Source of the DNA: Paenibacillus agricola
Lineage (GTDB): Bacteria > Bacillota > Bacilli > Paenibacillales > NBRC-103111
Direction of reading: 5' to 3'
DNA: 64,000 bases
Assembly: GCF_011440305.1 (NCBI RefSeq)
Contig: NZ_JAAOIW010000005.1
Location: 434,001-498,000 of the forward strand
The position numbers were made by a program, and so were the translations under genes. Below the pieces are notes generated by a model that saw only the letters and a list, made by a program, of their open reading frames with translations, did no database searches and was not told where the DNA came from. The first letter of the stretch is position 1. Each line of letters opens with the position of its first letter. Of the stretch, positions 18,135 through 27,800 are shown piece after piece.

Positions 18135-18854
18135 TTATTTTTTCTTATTAGATGCCGTGACCAGCTTGTAGCCAACGCCACGGATCGATTCGATTTGTAC
18201 ACTTTGCTGGTTCATCTCCAGCTTTTTGCGCAAGGAGCTTACATGGACATCAACAGTACGCTGGCCACCGATGTAATCAAAGCCCCAGACGATATTCATC
18301 AAGTCGTCCCTGGTGACAACAACGCTCGGGCGCTGGACCAGGTAGAGCAGCACTTCAAATTCTTTGGGCCTAAGCGGGATGGATTCGCCGTTGAGCATCA
18401 CTTCATATTTCTCCGGATAGATGAACAAATCACCAGCAGCGATTACTTTCTCATCTGCGGCATGCTTATCCTGTAGCTGCTCCTCTGACAGTGTCCTGCG
18501 CAGCACCGCAGAAACCCGCGCTAGCAGCTCGGCTACTCCAAAGGGCTTGGTAATATAATCATCCGCGCCGTATTTCAGCCCTTGCACAACCTCTTCCTCA
18601 GCGTTGCGAGCTGTCAAAATAATAACAGGCGTTTTATTGCCTTTTTGGCGCAGTTTGGATAATATTTCGAATCCATTTAGCCCCGGCAGCATAATATCGA
18701 GGATAATTAAATCATAGGCATGCTGTAAGGCGGCTTGCAGCCCCTCACTCCCATGATCAACAACCTTCGTTTCATATCCATCCTGCGATAAATTGTAGGA
18801 AAGCAATCTGGCCAAGGTAGGCTCATCTTCAATAACTAATATTTGTTGCGCCAT
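18135..18854 (-). CDS. phoP: PhoP-like response regulator (OmpR family)
   Basis: 239 aa DNA-binding regulator. Receiver domain with IEDEPTLARLL, phosphoacceptor Asp in LIILDIMLPGLNG and Lys in DDYITKPFG; winged-helix domain ending ESIRGVGYKLV. The kinase encoded 45 bases upstream is its partner. In Bacillus the mdh-linked pair is PhoP-PhoR, the phosphate-starvation system, and the position downstream of mdh here supports the same identity. A GGGGG site precedes the ATG. Sequence alone cannot fully exclude another PhoP/WalR-like regulator. Confidence 0.8.
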   Translation of the reverse strand: MAQQILVIEDEPTLARLLSYNLSQDGYETKVVDHGSEGLQAALQHAYDLIILDIMLPGLNGFEILSKLRQKGNKTPVIILTARNAEEEVVQGLKYGADDYITKPFGVAELLARVSAVLRRTLSEEQLQDKHAADEKVIAAGDLFIYPEKYEVMLNGESIPLRPKEFEVLLYLVQRPSVVVTRDDLMNIVWGFDYIGGQRTVDVHVSSLRKKLEMNQQSVQIESIRGVGYKLVTASNKKK

Positions 18855-18899
18855 GAGAATCCCCCGTATCGATATCTATAGGTTAAACCTAATCATAAT

Positions 18900-20702
18900 C
18901 TAATATTGAATAACAGGCAATTCAATTATAAACTTCGTTCCCAGTCCAACTTCACTTTCGACACGAACGGTACCTTTATGAAGTTCAACAAGATGCTTCA
19001 CGATCGACAGTCCCAATCCGGTCCCACCTGAGCTGCGGGAGCGAGCCTTGTCTACCCGATAAAAACGTTCAAAAATGCGCGGCAAATCTTTTTTGGGAAT
19101 ACCGATGCCTGTGTCCGTAATAATCATCCGGATCCGCTCGTTTTCCGATCCTTCGGAGCCAGGGAAAGCAGCTTCCACCTTCACCCTTACTCTTCCGCCC
19201 TCGGGCGTGTAATTAATACCGTTGGAGAGCAAATTAATTAAAATTTGCCTCAGCCTATCCTCGTCGGCTTCAATGTAGAGGTCTTCCTCTACCTGCATAT
19301 CCAGCTCGATCGACTTTTTCTTGGCCTCTGAGGCCAGGACGTGCAGGCAATTGGTTATAAAAGCATGCACATGGACTGGTGAAAATTGCAGCGGGATACG
19401 TTTGGACTCAATCTTGGAAAGCTCCAATATATCACCAATCAACCTGTTCAAGCGTTCGCTCTCATCAAATATAATTTGCAAAAAGGATTTGGCCGTTTCT
19501 TTATCATCCATCGCACCTGCCAATAGTGTTTCGGCAAAGCCTTTTACGGCAGCGATCGGTGTTTTCAGCTCATGGGACACGTTGGCGACAAATTCGCTGC
19601 GCATCCGCTCCAGCCTACGAACGGCAGTAATATCATGCAGAACGATTAAGACACCTGCCCATTCATCCTCTTGCAGCGAAATCGGACTTAAATTGATTTC
19701 CAAAATCCGTTCGGACGGATAATAAAAAATCATTTCATCACGTATATGCTCCCGCATATCAATACATTCCTGAATGAGCTGAGTGAATTCAAATTGCTGC
19801 TTGGCCTCGTCGAATTTTTTACCGAGCAGCTCCTGTACCGAGAAGCCCAATATGTCCTCTGCGGAGCGATTCAAGAGTACGATTTTACTTTCACGGTCTA
19901 TCATCATAACACCGCTAATCATATTGTCCAAGACGCTTTTAAGCCGACTCTCATCCTCCAGAATCCGGTTCATCTGCACCTGCAGGCTATCCGCCATCCT
20001 GTTCAGAGCTTGCCCTAACTGCCCAATCTCATCCTTTTTCCGAACCGTAACCCGTGCTTTATAATCCATATTCGTAATCTGCCGCGCAACCTTGGTAATC
20101 ATTTCGATCGGCCTTGTAATTCCCCATGCTATTCGGTAGCTAATTAAAGCGGCAATCAGAAATACAGCAATCAGCCCAAACAAAAGCACATACCAAACCC
20201 GCTTAATGGACGCTTCTACCTCTTCAAGGCTCATCGCTAGGCGGAGATACCCCCTCGTCTGCGAGCCGTCCTTCACAGGAACCACCACATATAGCATATT
20301 GCGTTGAACCGTCGAGCTAAAGCGGATATCCGTACCGAACACACCCGTCTGCTGTGCCTCTATGATTTCTTTTCGCTGTAAATGATTTTCCATATCCTCA
20401 GGATCATGGTCGGAATCCCCTAACACCTTGCCGTCTGAGCGTATATAAGTGACACGTGCGTCAGCGGAATCACGTAAACGGTTGGTTTGGTTGGTAAAAT
20501 AGGCGACTTGCTCGGCTTCAGTCCCCGCCCTATTCCAGTCCATCGTAACCAGAATAATCCGCAATTCGCGCAGCATATTCGTTTTTAAAGCATCAATATG
20601 CGAATCCCTCAGCACCTGTGCCATAAAAAGGCCGGCAATCAGCACGGAGGACCCTATTAACAAAATAAAAATCAACGTCAAACGGGAACGGAATTTATGC
20701 AT
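18900..20702 (-). CDS. phoR: PhoR-like sensor histidine kinase
   Basis: About 600 aa. Order of domains: membrane segment (about 8-28), extracytoplasmic sensor region, second membrane segment (about 175-195), HAMP, PAS (SVLDNMISGVMMIDRE), HisKA with H-box FVANVSHELKTPIAA, and HATPase with N box (LLSNGINYTP), DTGIGIP and GTGLGLSIVKH. This is the PhoR/PnpS layout. The ATG at 20702 has GGAGGAG nine bases upstream, which itself lies inside a longer frame starting at 20720. The kinase gene comes before the regulator gene, opposite to phoP-phoR in Bacillus. Confidence 0.8.
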   Translation of the reverse strand: MHKFRSRLTLIFILLIGSSVLIAGLFMAQVLRDSHIDALKTNMLRELRIILVTMDWNRAGTEAEQVAYFTNQTNRLRDSADARVTYIRSDGKVLGDSDHDPEDMENHLQRKEIIEAQQTGVFGTDIRFSSTVQRNMLYVVVPVKDGSQTRGYLRLAMSLEEVEASIKRVWYVLLFGLIAVFLIAALISYRIAWGITRPIEMITKVARQITNMDYKARVTVRKKDEIGQLGQALNRMADSLQVQMNRILEDESRLKSVLDNMISGVMMIDRESKIVLLNRSAEDILGFSVQELLGKKFDEAKQQFEFTQLIQECIDMREHIRDEMIFYYPSERILEINLSPISLQEDEWAGVLIVLHDITAVRRLERMRSEFVANVSHELKTPIAAVKGFAETLLAGAMDDKETAKSFLQIIFDESERLNRLIGDILELSKIESKRIPLQFSPVHVHAFITNCLHVLASEAKKKSIELDMQVEEDLYIEADEDRLRQILINLLSNGINYTPEGGRVRVKVEAAFPGSEGSENERIRMIITDTGIGIPKKDLPRIFERFYRVDKARSRSSGGTGLGLSIVKHLVELHKGTVRVESEVGLGTKFIIELPVIQY

Positions 20703-20814
20703 ACGATTAGGCTCCTCCATATGGATAGCATTTCTGGTAAAAGCTGATTAAAAAGCATTACACCATATCGTATACTTTTGGAAGAAGGAAAGCCAGTTAA
20801 TTATTTGTAAACAA

Positions 20815-20861
20815 ACAAGCCTCCAAAACCTTAAAAGGTTATGAAAGCTTGTTAGGCTTGT
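20815..20861. repeat. Inverted repeat in the fumarase-phoR spacer, possible terminator
   Basis: Arms ACAAGCCT (20815-20822) and AGGCTTGT (20854-20861), with an inner CCTT/AAGG stem. On the minus strand it is followed by a loose T-rich stretch. It may end the fumarase transcript, but the T-run is interrupted. Confidence 0.4.
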
Positions 20862-20871
20862 ACCTGATTAG

Positions 20872-20926
20872 CATAGACTTGGCATAGATTTGGCTTAGAC
20901 TTGGTTTAGACTTTACTTAGTCTCAG
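20872..20926. repeat. Five tandem 11-bp repeats between fumarase and phoR
   Basis: Units CATAGACTTGG, CATAGATTTGG, CTTAGACTTGG, TTTAGACTTTA and CTTAGTCTCAG run head to tail with exact 11-base spacing. The unit length matches one DNA turn, as in tandem binding sites of OmpR-type regulators such as PhoP. The array lies about 170 bases upstream of phoR. Confidence 0.7.
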
Positions 20927-20940
20927 CAGATGCTTATAGC

Positions 20941-22488
20941 TTAGATGAATACAGGCTCTTTAAACTGCGAAAGCTTGGCGAAGGAATCCTTTTCCACCTC
21001 TGCATGCAGACTATTGCCGTGGGAATCCATCGTTACAATTGCTGCGAAGCCTTCCGTTTGCAAATGCCACATCGCCTCGGGAACGCCAAATTCCATATAA
21101 TCCACGCCCTCGACCTTTGTGAAGCATTTGGCATAATATTGCGCCGCGCCACCGATCGCGTTCAAGTAAACCGCACCATGCTCCTGCAGAGCAGCAAGTG
21201 TTTTGGCGCCCATTCCGCCTTTGCCGATGACAGCACGAATCCCAAACTTTTTAATAATATGGCCCTGGTAAGGCTCCTCACGGATACTGGTAGTGGGACC
21301 AGCGGCCCGCACATGCCATTCCCCGTTATCATCCTTGGACATCACCGGTCCGCAGTGATAGATCGCCGCACCATTCAAGTCCAGTGGTGCATCGTGGTCC
21401 ATCAAATAATGGTGCAACGCATCGCGCCCCGTATGCATCATTCCATTGATGATGACCACATCACCTACACGCAAAGAGCGGATCTGCTCCTCCGAGAAAG
21501 GTGTTTGCAGCACAACCTCGCGACGCTCGGGCTCCCCAGAGACAGCCGAAGCCGCAACAGGCTCTTGAACCTCTGGCTTAGGCACAGAATCGCCTGTCCG
21601 GTACACCCACTGCTTAATTTCGCCGGATTGTGCGTCCAACAGCACGCCTTGACGGCGGAAAGCCCAGCAGTTATAGGCAACCGAGACGAAAAAGCTCGCC
21701 GGCAGCCGGTTCATCACGCCTACCTTACAGCCCAGCAGGGAAACCTGGCCGCCAAAGCCCATCGTTCCGATTCCTAGCTGGTTTGCATGCTCCATCACAT
21801 ATTCTTCAAGCTTACGTAGTTCCGCGTTGGGGTTAGTATCATCGGCATGGCGAAATAATTGATGCTTCGCCAATTCATAGCCTGTTGTCCGGTCTCCACC
21901 GATTCCCACACCGATGAAACCCGCGCTACAGCCTTGTCCTTGTGCTTGATAGACCGAATGCATGACGCATTTGCGGATACCATCCAAGTCACGCCCGGCC
22001 TTACCCAAGCCTTCTAATTCCATCGGTAGGCTATATTGGATATTTTTATTCTCGCAGCCGCCGCCTTTTAGGATCAGCTTAACCTCAACCTCTTCCTGCT
22101 CCCACTGCTCAAAATGGATCACTGGCGTTCCAGGTCCGAGATTATCGCCGCTATTGGCTCCGGTTAAGGAATCTACCGAATTGGGACGCAGCTTGCTATC
22201 CTTGGTCGCCCGTGCGACCGCTGCCAAAATTTGCTTCTTCATGACGATCTGGTTAGCGCCAACCGGGCAATGGACGATAAATGTTGGCATCCCCGTATCC
22301 TGACAGATGGGAGATACGTTCGTCTCAGCCATCAAAATATTATCCGCTATCGTTGATAAGGAAAGCGCGGAGCGTGTGCCTTCATCCTCTTGCTCCCTCG
22401 CCCCCTGGATCGCCTCGCGCACATCTGCGGGAAGGTTCGTCGACGTTTCCAGGATCAATTTATACATACTTTGTTCAAACTGCTGCAT
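20941..22488 (-). CDS. fumA: Class I fumarate hydratase (iron-sulfur)
   Basis: 515 aa single-chain class I fumarase, converting fumarate to malate in the TCA cycle. The alpha part holds the three cluster cysteines in PICQDTGMP (about 62), GGGCENKN (about 145) and GQGCSAGFIGVGIGGDR (about 189-205). The beta part begins near residue 325 with the swivel fold (GDVVIINGMMHTGRDALHH), later AVIGKGGMGAKTL. The ATG follows GAGGAG. This oxygen-sensitive 4Fe-4S enzyme type contrasts with the class II CitG used by Bacillus subtilis. Close to mdh, icd and citZ, so TCA genes are grouped. Confidence 0.9.
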   Translation of the reverse strand: MQQFEQSMYKLILETSTNLPADVREAIQGAREQEDEGTRSALSLSTIADNILMAETNVSPICQDTGMPTFIVHCPVGANQIVMKKQILAAVARATKDSKLRPNSVDSLTGANSGDNLGPGTPVIHFEQWEQEEVEVKLILKGGGCENKNIQYSLPMELEGLGKAGRDLDGIRKCVMHSVYQAQGQGCSAGFIGVGIGGDRTTGYELAKHQLFRHADDTNPNAELRKLEEYVMEHANQLGIGTMGFGGQVSLLGCKVGVMNRLPASFFVSVAYNCWAFRRQGVLLDAQSGEIKQWVYRTGDSVPKPEVQEPVAASAVSGEPERREVVLQTPFSEEQIRSLRVGDVVIINGMMHTGRDALHHYLMDHDAPLDLNGAAIYHCGPVMSKDDNGEWHVRAAGPTTSIREEPYQGHIIKKFGIRAVIGKGGMGAKTLAALQEHGAVYLNAIGGAAQYYAKCFTKVEGVDYMEFGVPEAMWHLQTEGFAAIVTMDSHGNSLHAEVEKDSFAKLSQFKEPVFI

Positions 22489-22644
22489 GATTCAAATCTC
22501 CTCTCATTTGAGTGCTTGCTTATGATTGCTTTCTTATAATATCATAATCTGCCAGCTGTCCATACTGTTATCGGCTCGCAAATCATGTATAATCCTTCTA
22601 TAGCAAAGCCTTGCAAAAACCTTACAACAGATAGGATGAGACTA

Positions 22645-23235
22645 ATGGAAAGCCATTTTTTCGCTTATATGTACCGCTTGCGTTATATCGAACGCTGGAG
22701 CCTGATGCGTAATGTGGTCAAAGAAAATGTTGCCGAGCATTCCTTTCATGTCGCCCTGCTAACCCATATTTTATGCACAATTGGCAATGAGGTATATGGG
22801 CGTAATATTCCAACCGGGCAAATCGTCAGCATGGCGCTTTTCCATGATGCGACTGAAGTGTTCACAGGCGATATCCCAACCCCGGTCAAACATCATAATC
22901 CCAAAATTTTGTCCAATTTCCGCGAAATCGAGCAGCTCGCATCCGAACGCTTATTGGATATGATCCCCGAGGCACTAAGAAGTGTATATGAACCTTTAAT
23001 TGATGCCAAGAGCCCTACTTATACCGACTTGAAAAAATATGTAAAAGCCGCCGATTTGTTGGATGCTTATTTGAAATGCGTAACCGAGCTTTCGGCTGGA
23101 AACAAAGAATTTGGCAGCGCCAAGAAACAAATTGACGCTTCAATCCAAGCCTTAAATATGCCGGAATTGGATTATTTTCTGCAGCACCTCGCACCTAGCC
23201 TGGAAAAAACTTTGGATGAATTATCCGAAGAGTAA
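22645..23235 (+). CDS. YfbR-like 5'-deoxynucleotidase, HD domain
   Basis: 196 aa from the chosen start. It matches the YfbR pattern: HFFAYMYRLRYIERW, then RNVVKENVAEHSFHVALL with the first metal His, FHDATEVFTGDIPTPVK with the HD pair, and a later Asp in KAADLLDAYLK. YfbR removes phosphate from deoxynucleoside 5'-monophosphates. The frame extends upstream to 22585, but homologues begin at the MESHFF Met (22645), which has an AGGATGAG site. Divergent from fumarase and convergent with the DUF4253 gene, 8 bases apart. Confidence 0.85.
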   Translation: MESHFFAYMYRLRYIERWSLMRNVVKENVAEHSFHVALLTHILCTIGNEVYGRNIPTGQIVSMALFHDATEVFTGDIPTPVKHHNPKILSNFREIEQLASERLLDMIPEALRSVYEPLIDAKSPTYTDLKKYVKAADLLDAYLKCVTELSAGNKEFGSAKKQIDASIQALNMPELDYFLQHLAPSLEKTLDELSEE

Positions 23236-23243
23236 AGCTAGAC

Positions 23244-24194
23244 TTAGTCCCACCAAAGCTCCACATATTGCAGCATCTCCAACTGCTCCTCTAATGCCGC
23301 CAAGGATCCACTACCCTGATCGACAATGTCCGGGCAAAAGCCATAAAGCTCTTGGCAAAAGCCTTGGAGATCCTTAGGCAGCACATCCATGGCGAAGCCT
23401 ACCGTATCCGATGATGCTGCTTTAATAGAAATGCCATAGCGCATGTGGATTTGCTCCAGCTTAGCCACAATCGCTTTGTTATCCATGTCATAGTTGCATG
23501 CATCAGTCCTGGCAAGGCGCACGATATCGAATTGGGTTTTCCCCGCGCCAACCACTACCTCTGCACCTGTTTGCTTATCCTCGCCATACCATTCCCTAGT
23601 GCCTGCATAACAGACAAGCCCTTGGGCAAGCACGCTCTGCATATGGTGAACCCATTGTATGGCAATCGTTACATCGGGAGCAATAACAGAGACGCAATGA
23701 GGATTCCGTTCTCGTCCAAAATCGTATGTCGAATAATTGAGAGCGGCTTGCCCGCTTACACGCTGAAGCTCTGCCCTCGCCTCTTCGATGGTTTGAAGCT
23801 TGTATATTTCCGCTTCCGCCGATAAATCCGTAAGCACCCGAATCTCCAGTGGCTCTGTTGAATCTCGCACCTGCCCAGCCTCTGGCTTAGTGCCCGTAAG
23901 CTCCAGAGCCTCCTTCGCTTGTGGCGCTTTACCTGCCAGCTCCAGTGGTTCCCTCGCTTCTAGCGTTGTATCTCCTAGCTCCATAGCCTCCTTCGCTTCC
24001 ATCGTGGCATCTCCTAGCTCCAAAGGCAAAGGCTCTTGCGGCTGCGCCACAGGAGGTGTCCAGCGATAAGGCTCTTGGGGAGCGGGGGATTGATTGCGCT
24101 CCCGCTCCAGCTTTTTCTTTCTTTCTCTGCTATTCAGCCATTTAACAATAATAATCCCGACCAACACACCCATCAAAATCCACAATGTGATCAC
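23244..24194 (-). CDS. Membrane-anchored DUF4253 protein with tandem repeats
   Basis: 316 aa. One N-terminal membrane segment (about 3-20), a charged stretch, a proline-rich region, then a 13-residue tandem repeat at about 59-109 (units start EL, e.g. ELGDATMEAKEAM), and a C-terminal DUF4253 domain at about 205-316 with ARTDACNYDMDN, SSDTVGF, FCPDIVDQGSGS and the ending VELWWD. The domain would face the cytoplasm if the N-terminus is outside. Function unknown. The repeats look like a flexible linker. Confidence 0.75.
   Translation of the reverse strand: MITLWILMGVLVGIIIVKWLNSRERKKKLERERNQSPAPQEPYRWTPPVAQPQEPLPLELGDATMEAKEAMELGDTTLEAREPLELAGKAPQAKEALELTGTKPEAGQVRDSTEPLEIRVLTDLSAEAEIYKLQTIEEARAELQRVSGQAALNYSTYDFGRERNPHCVSVIAPDVTIAIQWVHHMQSVLAQGLVCYAGTREWYGEDKQTGAEVVVGAGKTQFDIVRLARTDACNYDMDNKAIVAKLEQIHMRYGISIKAASSDTVGFAMDVLPKDLQGFCQELYGFCPDIVDQGSGSLAALEEQLEMLQYVELWWD
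23868..24020 (-). repeat. 39-bp coding tandem repeat in the DUF4253 gene
   Basis: About three and a half degenerate copies of a 39-base unit coding for 13 residues each (residues 59-71, 72-84, 85-97 and a partial fourth). Copies share ELxG near the start and an A(K/R)E motif near the end. Confidence 0.7.
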
Positions 24195-24255
24195 CCACCT
24201 ATTGGAATAAAAAGCTTGGTTAAACCAACTACATCAAGCACCATAAGACAGAAAG

Positions 24256-24281
24256 GCCCAAGGGCATTCAATCCCTTGGGC
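24256..24281 (-). terminator. Hairpin after the four-TM protein gene
   Basis: Nine-pair stem (GCCCAAGGG/CCCTTGGGC) with an eight-base loop, 39 bases past the stop of the membrane protein gene. The T-run on the minus strand is short and interrupted. Confidence 0.5.
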
Positions 24282-24319
24282 ATCTATCTGGTTATCGTTC
24301 ATATACCGGCATGTTACCT

Positions 24320-24736
24320 TTAAAACTGGAACATCATAATGCCAACCATCAGGAAAAATAGGATTCCGCTAATGACACTCATCGATTTTATTTTGCCAAG
24401 ATGCTCTTGGATCTTTGAACCAGAGGGTTCGCTTAACGACTTGCGCATCGCTCCGCCAAGCACACCTGTGATGGCTCCAAGCGCCAAAAATATCACAATT
24501 GTTGCGATTAACCAAGCCAAGGAATGTGGGCTTTTACTAACGAGGTAGCCACCCGAGAGCAAAGCGATAATTAACGCCATTTGACCGGTACGATTCAACG
24601 CGAACAACACACTTACAAAACCGAACTGAGCATGACCTGTAAGAACCTGGATTCGCATCGACAGGAAAGGCATCATCAAGTAAATCCCCATCATTATTGC
24701 TGATAGCACATGTAAAAACACAAAAAGTTGAATCAT
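24320..24736 (-). CDS. Small four-TM membrane protein
   Basis: 138 aa with four predicted membrane segments (about 3-22, 50-68, 75-95 and 118-137). It begins FVFLHVLSAIMMGIYLMMPF, which resembles small integral membrane proteins of the DUF2269 kind, but I cannot assign it firmly. A short charged segment (KSLSEPSGSKIQEHLGKIKS) precedes the last helix. Separate promoter expected; no operon partner. Confidence 0.7.
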   Translation of the reverse strand: MIQLFVFLHVLSAIMMGIYLMMPFLSMRIQVLTGHAQFGFVSVLFALNRTGQMALIIALLSGGYLVSKSPHSLAWLIATIVIFLALGAITGVLGGAMRKSLSEPSGSKIQEHLGKIKSMSVISGILFFLMVGIMMFQF

Positions 24737-24847
24737 CAGGAAGCCCCCATATACATAATTAATGTACCTTCAGTATACCTGATTGTATGAAGTGTACGCA
24801 AATGAAAATGGTTATTTCTGTTCGTTTTCGCCGTTTTTTCGCCATAA

Positions 24848-27800
24848 TTAAGCCTTATTCGTAGGTTCATGAATAATGATGCCCCTCCGTGCTGCCCGCT
24901 TCTCACGCCAGGTTTCCAGAATCACGAATAACGAAGGAACCACAATGAGCGTAAGCAATGTTGAATAAAGAAGTCCAGAGATAATCGTAATCCCCATTGG
25001 CCTCCATAAATTTCCACCCATTATCGTCATCGGCAGCAGCCCCCCGATAGCTGTCGCCATCGTTAGCAGGATCGGGCGCAGCCTTGCTCTGCCAGCTTCT
25101 GCGACTGCTTCGTGCAACGGCAGCCCACGTTTTCTCGCTTGCTCGATAAATTCAATAAGGATAATGCCATTCCTGACGACAATACCCGCGAGGCTGACCA
25201 GACCCATTAAAGCCATAAAGCCAATGGGCGAATCCGTGAGATAAAGCCCAATAACCGCCCCGCCAGCAGCCAAATATACCGTAGATAAAATAAGCAGCGG
25301 GATCGTTAAGGAATAAAATTGCATAACCATCAGAATATAAATAAGAAGTACAACGATAATAGATAGCTTGCCAATCGCTATAAAAGCATCATTACGTTCT
25401 TCATTTTCGCCTCCAAATTCAACCGTATAGCCACTCGGGAACGAATAATTGTTTAGCTTCGCCATAACCTCTTTCACAACATCATCCGGCAAGCGATCCT
25501 GCGTGTAGCTCCTCACTATGACTGTTCGGGATTGGTTGCGATGGTGGATGGCTTTAATCATGGTGCTGGGACGAATATCGCCCAGCTCTTTAACCGCCAC
25601 AGTGCCACCATTTTGCGTAGGGACATACATTTTTTTCATCGTTTCAAGCGGATCAGCAGTGAATGCTTTAGCATAAAGGGTCACATCGATTAATTTATCA
25701 CCCTGCTGCATGGACGCAACCTCCAAGCCCTCCGTGGCTATCCGTATAGTGCGTGTCAAATCCTTGTCCGTTACAGCAAAAAGACTAAGCTTAGCCGGGT
25801 CGGCTTGCACTTCAAAGGTAAGCATATCACTGCCCACATCATCCGAAACACTTGATGTACCCGGAATTTGCTTTAACATATCCTGCACATCATTGGATAA
25901 TTGGCGAAGCTGCTCTAAATCATCACCGCTAATCCTTATCGCAATAGGCGCCCCGACAGGAGGTCCTTGCTCCAGCTCCCTTGGTGTAATCTCTATTTCC
26001 TCAGGCAAAAGCTGCTTCAGCCCTTGTCTCCACTCGCTTATCACTTTAGTCGTCTGGATCACCGTAGGATCGATTTTCACAAAAAGCTGGCCCACATTCG
26101 TGCCGCTGCGGTCCGACTCCGAATAATAGAACTTCGGTGTTGCTCTGCCTGAGTAAGCAGAAACGAACTTGACACCGTCTTGCTCCTGCAGCCAATCGGC
26201 TGCTTTACGCATCGTAAATTCCGTTTCTGCAAATATACGACCTGTTGGCAGCTTGAAATCAATCAGCATTTCGTCCTTCTCTGCAGGCGGAAAATATTGT
26301 ACCCCCAGCAGCGGCAGCAGCCCAAAGCTGCTCGTTCCGATCAACAATGCCGCGATGCCTGTTAGCAGCGGCCTTTTCAGAAAGAGATAAATTTGCTTGC
26401 TGTAAAAGGAGCTCAGCCGTTGTATCGGCCGTCCAAGCAAGCCTGGCGACAGCTCCTCCTGCTTCGAGGCATCTTTAAAGGCAGCCGCGTTCTCTATGCC
26501 AAGACCAGCAGAGGGACTAGGCCTGGTGTCAAGGTCTAGGCTTACCTTTAAACCTTCAGCCGACGTAAGCTTTCTCTGCTTCTTATGTAAAGCGCGCTCG
26601 CCCACCCATTGGCGAAAAATCGGGATAATCGTCAATGACATCATCATCGAAGCTGCCAATGTCAACGAGATCACAACCGGCAAAGGCCGGATAAAGCTCC
26701 CGATATTGCCTTCGAGAAATAACAAAGGCAAGAAAGCGGCAGCTGTACAAATCGTAGCCGTCAATATCGACACTGCCACATCACGGCTCCCCTGCAGGGA
26801 TGCCTGTGCTGGGGAATCGCCCAGCTGCAAACGCCGTTGGATATTATCATTGACGACAATCGCATCGTCAACCAAAATACCCAACACGATCACAATCCCT
26901 ACAATCGTAATTTGATTCAAATCAATGCCCAGAAATTCAACAGGTATAAATCCGACTGTAATAGAAATAGGAATCGCTAACGCAACCACCCATGACGTAC
27001 CAAACGTCAGCCCCAAGGAGCACACCACAATCACTACTGCAATACCAATTAGCAGTTCTTGGGCAAGATCGCTAAATAAGTGATCAAGGCTTTCTTTTTG
27101 TGTAAATAAGGATACCAATTGTACCTCGGAAGGCAGCGACTTCTGTATTTCAGCTACTTTGATATCAATCCGTTTTTGTAAGGACGGTATATCCGCACCT
27201 TTTTCCGCGTTAATGACCAGATCCAGTGCCGGCTTCCCATTGTGTATAATACTGATTTCTTGCTTTTTCGGACGCAGCTTAATGTCTCCAACATCTTTAA
27301 TTTTCAATGTATTGCCGCCTGGCAGCCCTAAAATATCTGTATTTGCAACATCATCAGCAGACTTCCATTCTCCCGGCATATTCACATAATACGACTTAGC
27401 TGTTTGATCTACCATGCCTAGTGGTACGCGGTCGTGTCGGTTCATCAGTGCTTGGGCGACAGCACTCCAAGGAAGCTTGAAGGTATCCAGCTTCTCGGTA
27501 TCGATCAGGATCGCGACCTCTTGCTCAGCCAAACCGACAATTTCCACATTACTTACACCCGACAACGTACTTAATTGCTTTTTCCAAAGCTCCATAACCG
27601 GACGCAAGGGCTCCAACTGCTCAGGGCTCTCCACTACAAAATGCAGAATCTGCTCGGCGATTTTATCCAACTCATTATTTACCACTGGCTTATTCGCTTC
27701 TGCTGGAAGCTCACTTTCGGCGGATTGAACCTTTTGTCGCAATGTGTCCCAGGTTCGTTTAATATCATTGGGGTGAATTTCCACCGTAATAACAGAGACA

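Noticed and set aside
17988-18476. Plus-strand 162-codon frame opposite phoP
   Set aside because: Overlaps the phoP-like gene and its terminator; no coding support.
21004-21777. Plus-strand 257-codon open frame opposite the fumarase gene
   Set aside because: Lies wholly within the well-supported fumarase gene on the other strand, has no ribosome site and no family motif; it is a shadow frame.
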